Under the pieces are notes generated by a model, which did no database searches, was not told the DNA's origin, and worked only from the letters and a program-made list of their open reading frames with translations. Source: a virus. Taken from it: a DNA stretch of 64,000 bases. A program made the position numbers and the translations under genes. Each line of letters begins with the position of its first letter. Positions within the stretch are counted from its first letter, which is position 1. Below are positions 17,490-26,554 of this stretch, piece after piece. The stretch lies in the IMG/VR virus record IMGVR_UViG_3300009506_000004, positions 62,001 to 126,000 of that record; one strand, written 5' to 3'.

Positions 17490-18937
17490 TATGGTGAAAC
17501 CTTTACTACATCAGCAGATTGAGAAAGAATTAATGTATTGCAAGCATATAATTCCAAATAACTATTAATAACTTCTAATTCTAGTGATAAATCATTTAAA
17601 TTAGTACCATTACGTATTACAGGATTATTTGGTGTAGTTATAATTCCAATCCAGATTCTACCAGTCCAATCTCTAAAACTTACTAATTGACCGAGAGTTA
17701 TTTCTAAGAAGTTTAATATATCATAAACTTCACTATCTTTGATTCCACTAAAATCCATTACAATGGATCTTTGTTTTGGCCAAGTAGGATCTCTAAATAT
17801 TCTTAAAGATCCACCACGTGATTCCCTGTTTATTCTATTATATTGACTTCTGTCTCTGTCACCAAAATTAGGTGTTCTTAATATTATTAATTCAGTAGCA
17901 AGGCAACTAGAACCAGCTGGATAATAAAATTCAACATCATTGTGAACAATTATATCTGGTGGTATAGGTCTAATTAATGGTGAACCATTACCACCAGAAA
18001 ATGGAGAGTATAATTCAGTAACTTTACAAGTACCTTGTGTGCTTATTATTTCACCATTCCTTAATTGAAACCAAGTAAAATTATGGTTAAAATTAATTGT
18101 ATTACTTGCTGTTAAACTTCTCCAATGATTACAAATTACAGATTGCTCAAATTCAATAGTTTGAGTTACAGATTTACCAGCATTACCATAAGATGATTGT
18201 GTAAATACAATAGTATTTTCAGCCGTTAATTCTATTGGAAATATAGCACTTTGTACAAATGTTAAAGTACTAGTTGCTGTTAAAGCAGTTGCACTAGCTT
18301 TTAATATATATCTGTTATTAGATTGAGAAAACTCTATATCATTTGATGCTGTTAAAGGTATAGCATCAGTGTACTGAGTAAATCTATTACTATGTTGTAT
18401 AATTAAGAATTCATTATATGCTGTTCTAGTCAGTAAACCAGGCGCAGCAGATTGAATAAAGTTAACTGTATTACTAGCTGTTAATTCCCTAATACCTGAA
18501 ATTTGTGCAATTTGTACAAAATTAATTTGATTATTAGCAGATAGGTTTAATATATTTTTAGCATTACTTTGGCTAAATTCAATGGTATTACTAGCAGTTC
18601 TAGTAAAAGGCCCTCTGGCGCTTTGAGAAAATTCAATATAACTTTCAGCACTATAAGAAAATGAACCAGTGCGATTGGCAACATGTGCAAAAGTTATATT
18701 ACTAGTAGCAGTTCTATCCTTATATTTTTCTCTTTCATTTGTTTGTACAAAAGTAATAGTACTACTTGCAGTAAGATTAAATATAGTTGCTTCTGACCTT
18801 GAAGCACCATAAGCTAGTGTTAATGATTTTCCTAATACAGATAAGGAAATACCAGGGATTGATGTCAATTTACCACTATCGTTTCCTACTTGTGAAAATT
18901 GAATCGTACTTGTAGATGTTCGGTCGTAAATTGACAT
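17489..18937 (-). CDS. Tail protein with about 14 tandem TASNTIxFxQS repeats
   Basis: The first 300 residues are a run of imperfect repeats of roughly 22 residues around the core L-TASNTI-F-QS (variants SANNQINFVQ, TATSTLTFVQ, TAENTIVFTQ). Each probably gives one beta-strand pair in a fibrous stack. The last 110 residues match the domain of the neighbouring 130-aa tail protein. Repeat array plus adaptor domain suggests a tail-tip fibre anchored by its C-terminus. Not matched to any named family. Confidence 0.6.
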   Translation of the reverse strand: MSIYDRTSTSTIQFSQVGNDSGKLTSIPGISLSVLGKSLTLAYGASRSEATIFNLTASSTITFVQTNEREKYKDRTATSNITFAHVANRTGSFSYSAESYIEFSQSARGPFTRTASNTIEFSQSNAKNILNLSANNQINFVQIAQISGIRELTASNTVNFIQSAAPGLLTRTAYNEFLIIQHSNRFTQYTDAIPLTASNDIEFSQSNNRYILKASATALTATSTLTFVQSAIFPIELTAENTIVFTQSSYGNAGKSVTQTIEFEQSVICNHWRSLTASNTINFNHNFTWFQLRNGEIISTQGTCKVTELYSPFSGGNGSPLIRPIPPDIIVHNDVEFYYPAGSSCLATELIILRTPNFGDRDRSQYNRINRESRGGSLRIFRDPTWPKQRSIVMDFSGIKDSEVYDILNFLEITLGQLVSFRDWTGRIWIGIITTPNNPVIRNGTNLNDLSLELEVINSYLELYACNTLILSQSADVVKVSP

Positions 18938-18963
18938 ACAATCACCTGTTTATATTATAAAAA

Positions 18964-18997
18964 GAGTCCGGAATAGCACATTACTATTCCGGGTCTC
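18964..18997 (-). terminator. Hairpin followed by T-run in the tail operon
   Basis: CCGGAATAG and CTATTCCGG pair perfectly around a 7-nt loop, extended by further partial pairs. On the leftward strand they are followed by CTCTTTTTAT. It lies after the 204-aa virion protein and before the repeat protein, so it probably attenuates the tail-tip genes. Confidence 0.7.
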
Positions 18998-19022
18998 TTA
19001 GCAAAGAAATTAACAGTATATA

Positions 19023-19637
19023 CTAAGCACTAACAGTGTATGTAATTTTTAATTGGTCCCCGTTCACAACAGCAGTATCACCTTGATCAAATAAAGCAGT
19101 AGCCCAAAGTGTGCCATCAGATGCATGGTCACCTTTAGTATCAGAATTAACTCCACCACCAACAAGACCTAATCCCTTAACTGTTCCAGATCCAGTAATA
19201 TCAAAAACAACTTGTGTACTGTTTGATATAGACTGACCTGAAGCTGGGTCTGGGCTCCAAGCTGGTCTAGTTACTGTACTATCACCATTACCAGGATCTG
19301 TATAAGATTTAAATTCATCCCAGCCATTACCAGCTTGATCAATATTGTCATATGTATCAGCATCATCTAATGCTGTAAAGTTTGCATTGTCAATTAACAA
19401 CATATACCATGTTGTGATTTGTGTAGCTGCATCAAAGTAAATATCAAATATTGAATCTTTACCTTCATCTGTTATTCCATTAGGACCCATATAAGTGGCA
19501 ATCCATAATCCTTGCCTGTAATGTTCGACATTGGCCCAACCGCGTAGGGTAAATAATGAACGTGTACGACCAGCAAGTTTACCACTTCTCCCTTTAGCAA
19601 CAGAGGCTTTTTGATGAAAATTTACCTTTGTTATCAT
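19023..19637 (-). CDS. Conserved phage virion protein (204 aa)
   Basis: The layout GPNGITDEGKDSIFDIYF, TTWYMLLIDNANFTALDDADTY, RPAWSPDPASGQSISN matches a beta-rich structural protein seen in many phages, usually among tail genes. The product is acidic with no signal peptide. It lies between the tape measure and the repeat protein and is followed by a terminator, implying a higher copy number than the proteins after it. Confidence 0.6.
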   Translation of the reverse strand: MITKVNFHQKASVAKGRSGKLAGRTRSLFTLRGWANVEHYRQGLWIATYMGPNGITDEGKDSIFDIYFDAATQITTWYMLLIDNANFTALDDADTYDNIDQAGNGWDEFKSYTDPGNGDSTVTRPAWSPDPASGQSISNSTQVVFDITGSGTVKGLGLVGGGVNSDTKGDHASDGTLWATALFDQGDTAVVNGDQLKITYTVSA

Positions 19638-19661
19638 AAATCTTTCTCCAATAGCCGTGAG

Positions 19662-22600
19662 TTATCTACCTAATTTAGAAGAAGTGCCACGTCTATACTC
19701 ACGGCGAAGTTCTGACAAGACACGTCTGGCAGTAGCATCAGGTGATGCTGTGCCTATAACTTTAATATCACCAATATTAACACTATTATTTACTACAGTT
19801 CCACCTTCGGCTCTATAAATTGGGTTAACACCAGCATTCATTGCAATTAATTGAGAAGCAAATTTCTTAGAAGCATTAGAATTAACAACAAATTCTCCAG
19901 GTGTCAACATAGCAGGAACAGTATCTGTTCCTCTAGTAAATCCACCAATACTTCTATAAAGTACTGGTCCACCAAACATTTTAGATTGTCCACCATTCGC
20001 TTGTGCTTGGTTTAATTCTCTTTGTTTATCAATGGCTTTTTGAATTTGCCCTACTAAATTGACATAACTTTGAGAAAGGTTATTATTAACTGTATCAGTA
20101 CTTAGCTGAATAGCACCAGTTAATTCACCTTGCCTATTGATTGGTTCATTTAATGCTTCACTTATACCACCAATTTTTTCATTTAGTGATCCTTGTTTTT
20201 CAAGTGAATCTTCTATTAATTTAATTAAATTTATATAAGATTCTTCTTCAGCTTGGATACGTCTTAATTGAGGTTTTTGACCAATAGTTTCATCTTGCGC
20301 TTTTTGTAATGCTTTTAATTGATCTAATATTGTACCACGAACAGCGGTTTCTCCCCATGGAGTTAATCCAGGGATATCAGCAACTTTATTTAATTGGTCA
20401 ATTAATCTAGCGGCATTTTGAAGATCTTCATCAGAAATAATATTCTTATTGGGATCTATAATTTTAGCAAATTTTTGCTCTATACGATCAATACCTCTAG
20501 TAATATTTGTAGTATCAATACCAAATTTTTCAATTGTTTGCCCAGTTTCCCTAGCATGACTAAGTGCTTTATTCCATGAACTTTCAACTTTACTTCTTGC
20601 ATTTATTTCATCTTGAAGTTGGGTATTTATATTTCCTTGTTCTTGTTCAAGTTCTTTGGATGCCTTTAAAGCAGCCTGACGTATTTGGTTAATACCAGCC
20701 AAAGGTTGTGCTGGATCAAATGTAAATTCTAAACCTAATTGTTCAGCTTTGCTAACTATAAATTCAACAGGAACTTGAGCTACTACATTACTAGCAGCTT
20801 GTGAAACAGTATCTTTTAAATTCTGTTGAGTTTTAGTGGGGTCAAAACTTAATTGTCTAAGTTGTTCATTGACTTTAACACCTAAATCAGCAACACCCAT
20901 TATTTCAGCAAAACTTAAATCTTCTCTGCTTAGAGCAGATTGCTGAATTTTATCAAATGCTTCCTTAGCATTTTTTATTGCTGCATCACGCTCAGCTTGA
21001 GGAAGTAAAGAACCACCATCTTGAAATAGACTAAGGTTATCTTTAAGTTGTTTTACATTTTCTTTAAGATCTGCAAGTTTTTGTTTTTCTTCAGCTTGTC
21101 TACTAGCAGCAGTAGCTGTTGCTTTATCATCTAAAGCTTGTTGTGCTTGTTTTGTTTTTAGTTGTTCTTTAAGAACAGCATCTAAAGCTTTTTCAGCTTT
21201 ATAGAGTTGAGCACGATTACCACTTTTCTCTGCTGTTTGAACAGCTTCTTCTGCTAATTTTTCAGAATACTCAAGAAGTTTTACTCTTTCTTCTAATCCT
21301 TTTTGTGTAGCTGGAGTTTGTCTAGCTTTAGATAAAGCTTCTTCGGCTCTTTGAGTTTGTTTAAAGGCTATAGTTAAATCATCTAAATGTCTAGTTCTTC
21401 TATTAAATTCATTGTCGTCTATTTTTTGGCGAATAGAAGCTTGGTCATCAAGATTTTTAGTTCTCCTGTTTTCTGCTTCAGAAATTCTTTTATCTATTGC
21501 ATTAACATATGTTGTTCTAGCAGAGACTAAATTATCTAAAATATCACTAGTTGTTTTTACAAAAGAATCATTTTCTTGTCTTATAACCTCTCTTGCTTCA
21601 TTTGCTGCTTCTTGAAGTTTATTAAAAGCTTCGTCACCTTTTTTACCAAGTTCATCTAAAGATTTTAAAGCTTCTGTAGTGTCTTTACTTATTTTTTCAA
21701 TATTATCAAGTTTTATTTTATCTAATCGTTCAAATTCGTCATTAAACTCAGCTAAAGTACTCTTTTTATCTAAAAATCCTATTAATTCACCAAGGGCATA
21801 ACCTATACCACCAGCTAATAATAAAGTACTTGCAGCAGCTGATGCAGCACCTACCTGTACAGTAAATAAAGCTTTCCCAGCCAATGTGGCTTTAGCTGCA
21901 TATGCTGTTAAAGAAGCAACACCAATACCAACTAAAGTCCCAGAAAGATTGTGAACTGCTCCTGAAACTAATCCTAAACCTTTTGTTATAATAGGTAAAG
22001 CATTTTGAGCAAGTACTAAAAATTCATTTTTTAATTGTTCTAATGCTTTTCTGAATTTAACAGCATCTTGTTCATTAAATTTTTCTAAAACTTTATCTAA
22101 ATAGGAAGTTGCTTCATTAGCTGCATCACCAATTTTCTTAATATTTTCAGCTAATAATTCACTTTGTGAAGATAAAGCTTCAAAAGCTGTTCTAGCACGA
22201 ATATTTGTGAAAAATTGAGCAATTCTAGAAGAATCACCTTGTGCTTGTGCAGCAATAGCTTGTATTACACCTTGTAATCCACCAAATTTTTGAATAGCCT
22301 CTTGAATATTAGCTACTTTAAATACTTCAGTAAATAATTTTTGTAATTCTTTTGTTGGCTTCTGTAATTGGTTAATAATAGCGCGTAATTGTGTTAATGC
22401 TCTAGTAGGTGAGACACCAGCTCTCGTAATGGTAGCTAAAGAAGCCCCAACTTCATTAAAAGAAATTCCAGCACTTCGCGCTAATGGTGTTACATTACCT
22501 AATTGATCAGCTATATCTTTTAATCTTGTGCGACCCAATTCTATTGTCTTGAATAAAGCAGCAGATACTTGGTCAGAAGATTGAACACTTAAATCATAAG

Positions 22601-23267
22601 AATTTAATACAGAAGATAATGCGCCAACAGCCTCAGAAACTTCAGAAGATGATATTCTAGCAAGTTTTAGAGAAGAAGTAAATAATGCATTACTGTCAGC
22701 TGATCCTTTTACTTGGTTAGAAAATTCTTGATATTTAGCTTCAGCTAAATCAAGTACATCAAAACCAAATTGATTTGATAGATTTATTAAATCAGTATTT
22801 AGATTATTTACTTCTGAATCAAAATTTTGAATACCTCTTGGCGAAATAGCAGCAGCTTCAGCAAGAGCTATTCCAAATTCTTCAGCAGTTCCAATGGCTT
22901 CTCTAAATTGTGATTGTAAAGCATTTAATGATCTTACTATACCTTGAGCTAAAGCAATTCTTCCAATTGTTTGCCAAGATAATAAAAATCCACGAGAAGC
23001 TTGTGTAGCTCCTTGAGTCTTTTTAGTAACATTATCAATTATTTTTCCTGCTTTATTTAATTTACCAGCAGCCTTAGCTGTGCTGTCTATTTGCTTACTT
23101 AAAGTAGAAAAATCATTTGATAATTTGTTAGCATTAAACTTTTTTAATGCATCAGCTGACCTAATTAAAGCATTATTTAATCCATTTAATGCATTTATTA
23201 CTTGATTAATACCTTGGATTGCACCACTAGCATCAAAACCTAATGACTGTATAATTTGATCGCTCAT
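19662..23267 (-). CDS. Tail tape measure protein (1201 aa)
   Basis: Long and helix-rich. The N-terminal third has the TP901-type core (AEEFGIALAEAAAISP, LASVLNSYDL-like and VGASLATITRAGVSPTRALTQL). A hydrophobic stretch near residues 440-500 could be membrane-active (GIGVASLTAYAAK...LLLAGGIGYALGEL). Extensive coiled coil follows, and the C-terminus has GTDTVPAMLTPGEFVVN, a common tape-measure tail. Length predicts a tail of about 180 nm using the usual 0.15 nm per residue. Confidence 0.9.
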   Translation of the reverse strand: MSDQIIQSLGFDASGAIQGINQVINALNGLNNALIRSADALKKFNANKLSNDFSTLSKQIDSTAKAAGKLNKAGKIIDNVTKKTQGATQASRGFLLSWQTIGRIALAQGIVRSLNALQSQFREAIGTAEEFGIALAEAAAISPRGIQNFDSEVNNLNTDLINLSNQFGFDVLDLAEAKYQEFSNQVKGSADSNALFTSSLKLARISSSEVSEAVGALSSVLNSYDLSVQSSDQVSAALFKTIELGRTRLKDIADQLGNVTPLARSAGISFNEVGASLATITRAGVSPTRALTQLRAIINQLQKPTKELQKLFTEVFKVANIQEAIQKFGGLQGVIQAIAAQAQGDSSRIAQFFTNIRARTAFEALSSQSELLAENIKKIGDAANEATSYLDKVLEKFNEQDAVKFRKALEQLKNEFLVLAQNALPIITKGLGLVSGAVHNLSGTLVGIGVASLTAYAAKATLAGKALFTVQVGAASAAASTLLLAGGIGYALGELIGFLDKKSTLAEFNDEFERLDKIKLDNIEKISKDTTEALKSLDELGKKGDEAFNKLQEAANEAREVIRQENDSFVKTTSDILDNLVSARTTYVNAIDKRISEAENRRTKNLDDQASIRQKIDDNEFNRRTRHLDDLTIAFKQTQRAEEALSKARQTPATQKGLEERVKLLEYSEKLAEEAVQTAEKSGNRAQLYKAEKALDAVLKEQLKTKQAQQALDDKATATAASRQAEEKQKLADLKENVKQLKDNLSLFQDGGSLLPQAERDAAIKNAKEAFDKIQQSALSREDLSFAEIMGVADLGVKVNEQLRQLSFDPTKTQQNLKDTVSQAASNVVAQVPVEFIVSKAEQLGLEFTFDPAQPLAGINQIRQAALKASKELEQEQGNINTQLQDEINARSKVESSWNKALSHARETGQTIEKFGIDTTNITRGIDRIEQKFAKIIDPNKNIISDEDLQNAARLIDQLNKVADIPGLTPWGETAVRGTILDQLKALQKAQDETIGQKPQLRRIQAEEESYINLIKLIEDSLEKQGSLNEKIGGISEALNEPINRQGELTGAIQLSTDTVNNNLSQSYVNLVGQIQKAIDKQRELNQAQANGGQSKMFGGPVLYRSIGGFTRGTDTVPAMLTPGEFVVNSNASKKFASQLIAMNAGVNPIYRAEGGTVVNNSVNIGDIKVIGTASPDATARRVLSELRREYRRGTSSKLGR

Positions 23268-23809
23268 TAGCCCACCCTAATTGCTTTAAATTTAAGTGTT
23301 TTCCAAGGAGAAGGTAAACCCATTACTGTCTTTGTATATTCCCTAAAAGCTTCAGTTCCTTTTTCTTGAAAATGATAAGGACCAGGTGTTTTTAAATTTG
23401 AAAACACTCTTCCAGCTTTTCTATTTGTATTAGCATTGTTATATTCATTAAATATTAAATGCTCTAAAGTAGTGCTATATTTAAAAGTTACAATACCACT
23501 TTTAACATTTTTTGTATCTACTTCACCTTCACTTTTAGCAAACCCAACACTTTCACCAAGAGCATATTTCCCATCTGGTGTAACAATTGGGTTTATAGAT
23601 ATAGCGAAGCCGATAGATCTAGCTAATTTTAAAAATGTTGCTTTTGAAGCACCAGACCAAACAGGTATTACTGATAGTGCTGTAGCATTTAACCAAGCTA
23701 TGCCAGCTAAATGAATTTCATCTATTAGCATTGCTGCTAGAAGTTTTTCCCATTTTTGGTAATCAATTCTAATTTCTTTAAATCTGGCTGTAAATTTTGG
23801 GTTTTTCAC
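23267..23809 (-). CDS. Tail-associated protein, gp10/tail-completion-like (180 aa)
   Basis: Contains IPVWSGASKATFLKLA and TPGPYHFQEKGTEAF, blocks found in small neck or minor tail proteins of the HK97 gp10 type. The GTG start at 23809 overlaps the stop of the frameshifted chaperone by one nt, so translation is coupled. Unusually it lies between the chaperones and the tape measure rather than upstream of the tail tube. Confidence 0.55.
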   Translation of the reverse strand: MKNPKFTARFKEIRIDYQKWEKLLAAMLIDEIHLAGIAWLNATALSVIPVWSGASKATFLKLARSIGFAISINPIVTPDGKYALGESVGFAKSEGEVDTKNVKSGIVTFKYSTTLEHLIFNEYNNANTNRKAGRVFSNLKTPGPYHFQEKGTEAFREYTKTVMGLPSPWKTLKFKAIRVG

Positions 23810-24036
23810 TATCTACCTCGTTTACGACCACCTTGATATTTTGGCAGTGGCTTAGGCTTGATATTAAAAGCCTCAGATTCCTCAAAACAAAATCTTTGAT
23901 AGTAAGCAATAATTAAGGCTTGTGTCCATGAATCACAATCATCCCATGATTCTTTGACACCAGGTGGTTTTACTCCTAGTTGGGCACATGCACGCCAAAT
24001 TAAGAAGTCTGTGCTTGGGTATTTTGGCCAGAGGTA
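23809..24036 (-). CDS. Tail assembly chaperone, downstream (T-like) frame, made by -1 frameshift
   Basis: Open frame without its own start. After a -1 slip at 24036-24042 it reads YLWPKYPSTDFLIWRACAQL and continues through GVKESWDDCDSWTQALIIAY to a basic end (GGRKRGR) and TAG. Joined to the 24503 gene it gives a fusion of about 231 residues, the counterpart of lambda gpGT. It lies where tailed phages place this element, upstream of the tape measure. The fusion would recruit tail tube subunits to the tape measure. Confidence 0.8.
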   Translation of the reverse strand, partial: YLWPKYPSTDFLIWRACAQLGVKPPGVKESWDDCDSWTQALIIAYYQRFCFEESEAFNIKPKPLPKYQGGRKRGR

Positions 24037-24503
24037 TTTTTTTCCGCCACTGCCTGACCAAGTAGAAAAACCTGCCTAGCTGCTTCTAATTTTTCTTCAT
24101 CTAAAGAATTGGCTTCCATAACAGTATTTTTTATAATATTTATTTCTATAGCAGAAAAACCAGAATCTTTTAATTCTTGCTCATATTGTAACCAAGTAGA
24201 TGGGTTATCAAGTTTAACTGTTTCCCATTCAATATTACTTGGTTTCAATGATTCTAAAATAACCCAAGCTATACGTCTAGTATTATAATTAATAACTTGC
24301 TGTTTATATCCATCATCATCAAGATTATTTATTTTTTCCCCATTTTTTAAGATAACAGGTGGAATTGGATAATGTAAATAATCATCTAATTTTGAAAAAT
24401 CAGACACAGACTCAGCTACAATAACAATTGGTTCACTGTTTTCTCGTGGAAATACAACAGTTTTTTTATTTTTTCCTTTAATTTCTTTGCCATTAATCTT
24501 CAT
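24000..24503 (-). CDS. Tail assembly chaperone, upstream (G-like) protein
   Basis: The 167-residue acidic, helical protein follows the tail tube genes, as expected for the lambda gpG counterpart. Its last codons run over the slippery A AAA AAT at residues 155-156, where a fraction of ribosomes would shift to the T-like frame. It starts after a strong hairpin that would reduce its expression relative to the tube protein. Confidence 0.75.
   Translation of the reverse strand: MKINGKEIKGKNKKTVVFPRENSEPIVIVAESVSDFSKLDDYLHYPIPPVILKNGEKINNLDDDGYKQQVINYNTRRIAWVILESLKPSNIEWETVKLDNPSTWLQYEQELKDSGFSAIEINIIKNTVMEANSLDEEKLEAARQVFLLGQAVAEKNTSGQNTQAQTS
24036..24042 (-). promoter_or_regulatory. -1 programmed frameshift slippery heptamer
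   Basis: On the coding strand the codons GAA AAA AAT contain A-AAA-AAT, which fits the X-XXY-YYZ rule for tandem slippage. The -1 frame is open for 75 further codons, while the zero frame stops 12 codons later. No strong downstream hairpin was drawn by eye. Confidence 0.75.
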
Positions 24504-24522
24504 ATTTTTTCCTTTAATAAAG

Positions 24523-24559
24523 AAATAACAGAGACAGAAACTTTCTGTCTCTGTTATTT
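24523..24559 (-). terminator. 18-bp near-perfect hairpin between tail tube and chaperone genes
   Basis: The arms at 24523-24540 and 24542-24559 are exact complements, so the real loop is a few nt of the inner pairs. T-rich DNA follows on the leftward strand. It is placed to end most transcripts after the abundant tail tube gene and let a minority through to the chaperone genes. Confidence 0.75.
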
Positions 24560-24563
24560 ATAT

Positions 24564-25301
24564 TTACGTACGTGTTAATGTAGGTTTAACTGCATTACAA
24601 CGACCAGTCATAGATAATGTTGAAGCAGATAAATCAGCTTCAAATGTATCATATCTAAAATCAGGTAATAATGTTGTTTCTGTTTCTGCCCCACCACATG
24701 GTGGAACATGATCAACTTCTAAATCTACTGCGTATGGTTCACATGGATCACTAGAACTTGAAACCCATTCAGAAGCGCCACCTGTACCATTTAAAGCATC
24801 AAAAGGTGTAATAGTCTCAGATGTCCCTGTAGTGATAAATTCGTAAACACTATCTAAAGTAACATCTAGGGGTTGCTGGTCACCTTCACGAACAGTATCA
24901 AGATTACCGCGATCAAGTAAGTATTCAAATTCTCGATTGACTGTCCAAACAAGATTCCCATCACCCATTTTTACTTCAATTTGCTGATTTAAAAATGTGA
25001 CTGTATCATCATTAGCATAAGTACCAGCACCTAAAGCAGGTGAGAAATCTATATTTGTAGTTGCACCAGTGGATGGTGTACGGTCTGTAACAGTATGCAC
25101 TTGTGTAACAGTTTCACCAGTTAAAGTAAATCTTGCTCCAATAGGAACTTGTGTTGTTACTGCACTATTTAATGATACAGTATCAATATCAAATTCGGTA
25201 TCAGTAGCAGCTGGTGGAGTTGAAGGCTCATTAACTAAAGCCGTACCAGATAAGCCATCTTTGATGCGAATTGTTGCATCACGAAGTTCAATTCTTGCCA
25301 T
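24564..25301 (-). CDS. Major tail (tube) protein, copy 2
   Basis: Begins MARIELRDATIRIKDGLSG and has a variable inserted domain (about residues 35-105), then KMGDGNLVWTVNREFEYLLD and a tube-type beta domain ending NAVKPTLTRT. It is a close paralogue of the upstream gene. Outside the insert the two are nearly identical and even share codons. Position directly upstream of the chaperones and tape measure identifies it as a tail tube protein. Confidence 0.75.
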   Translation of the reverse strand: MARIELRDATIRIKDGLSGTALVNEPSTPPAATDTEFDIDTVSLNSAVTTQVPIGARFTLTGETVTQVHTVTDRTPSTGATTNIDFSPALGAGTYANDDTVTFLNQQIEVKMGDGNLVWTVNREFEYLLDRGNLDTVREGDQQPLDVTLDSVYEFITTGTSETITPFDALNGTGGASEWVSSSSDPCEPYAVDLEVDHVPPCGGAETETTLLPDFRYDTFEADLSASTLSMTGRCNAVKPTLTRT

Positions 25302-25313
25302 ATTATCCTCCTA

Positions 25314-26042
25314 TTATGTAGTACGTGTTAATGTAGGTTTAACTGCATTACAACGACCAGTCATAGATAATGTTGAAGCAGATAAATCAGCTTCAAATGT
25401 ATCATATCTAAAATCTGGAAGTAATGTTGTTTCTTTTTGAGCACCACCACACGGAGGAATATGCTCTACTTCAATGTCAACAGCATATGGTTCACAAGGA
25501 TCACTAGAACTTGAAACCCATTCAGAAGCATCACCAGTACCATTTAGAGCATCATACGGAGTGATAACTTCAGATGTGCCTGTAGTTATAAACTCATAAA
25601 CACTATCTAAAGTAACATCCAAAGGTTGTTGGTCACCTTCGCGAACAGTATCAAGATTACCTTTATCAAGCAAATATTCAAATTCTCGATTGACTGTCCA
25701 AACAAGATTCCCATCACCCATTTTTACTTCAATTCGTTGACTCTGAAATGTAATTACTGCATCATCAACAACACCAGTCGCAAGTGCTGGTGTAAAAGTA
25801 ATATCAGTTGTTGGACTTGAAGCTGTTGGTGTTCTAGCTGTAACTGTATGTACTGGAGAACCAGTCTCAGCAGCAATAGTGAACCTTGCACCAACTGGTA
25901 CTAAATCAGTGTCTTCAGTATTCAACACTATTGTATCAATACCAATAGTTGTACCAGTTGGAGTGGTTTCATCAACAGCAGCAGTACCAGAAAGACCATC
26001 CTTAATTCGGATAGTTGCATCTCTTAATTCAATTCTTGCCAT
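25314..26042 (-). CDS. Major tail (tube) protein, copy 1
   Basis: The first of a tandem pair, 12 nt upstream of the second. Same N-terminus (MARIELRDATIRIKDGLSG), same KMGDGNLVWTVNREFEYLLD and same C-terminus (NAVKPTLTRTT). Divergence is concentrated at residues about 25-100, a beta-rich insert of the type that decorates tail surfaces. Two tube variants could be mixed in one tail, or one may serve in the distal tail. Confidence 0.75.
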   Translation of the reverse strand: MARIELRDATIRIKDGLSGTAAVDETTPTGTTIGIDTIVLNTEDTDLVPVGARFTIAAETGSPVHTVTARTPTASSPTTDITFTPALATGVVDDAVITFQSQRIEVKMGDGNLVWTVNREFEYLLDKGNLDTVREGDQQPLDVTLDSVYEFITTGTSEVITPYDALNGTGDASEWVSSSSDPCEPYAVDIEVEHIPPCGGAQKETTLLPDFRYDTFEADLSASTLSMTGRCNAVKPTLTRTT

Positions 26043-26059
26043 TTTTATACCTCTCCCAC

Positions 26060-26554
26060 TTAGGGATAGATGTCCATTTCAAGATTAACGTCCACTGAGA
26101 ATTGACGTAACCTGTCTTCAGGGTTAATCTCTCCAAAGTGGAAAACTTTAATACCCTCTTTTCGCCCACGCCTAAGAGTAAGGCACCCAATCAACGATTG
26201 GTCATCATCTACCCCACTGCCATACTTATAAACTGGTATTGCTTGAGCGGCAACTTGGGCTATGTCACCAGCCATTTGTGTACCATAGTATGCGTTAGGT
26301 TCAATGCCACCCATGTGAGAATAAATTAAAATGTTGGCATCTACTTCAAAACGCCAATAATTATGACTTAATTCTTTTATAGATGGCCCATTAATACGAA
26401 TTTCCACACGATTAGTTGAAGTCATGAAATCTGTAGTTCGTTCATCTACACCTTCAATTAAAGATTTATAGCCTTTTGTAATAGCACAACTTTTAAAATG
26501 ATCTCCAACTGACGCCTGCACCCACCTTGGCCAATTTTCATTATAAGTTGTCAT
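26060..26554 (-). CDS. Tail terminator-like protein (164 aa)
   Basis: Position between the neck protein and tail tube, size, and mixed alpha/beta character (VEIRINGP, YWRFEVDANILIYSH, FSVDVNLEMDIYP) fit tail terminator proteins that cap the tube. No diagnostic motif is visible, so the call rests mainly on gene order. Start overlaps the previous stop by one nt. Confidence 0.5.
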   Translation of the reverse strand: MTTYNENWPRWVQASVGDHFKSCAITKGYKSLIEGVDERTTDFMTSTNRVEIRINGPSIKELSHNYWRFEVDANILIYSHMGGIEPNAYYGTQMAGDIAQVAAQAIPVYKYGSGVDDDQSLIGCLTLRRGRKEGIKVFHFGEINPEDRLRQFSVDVNLEMDIYP

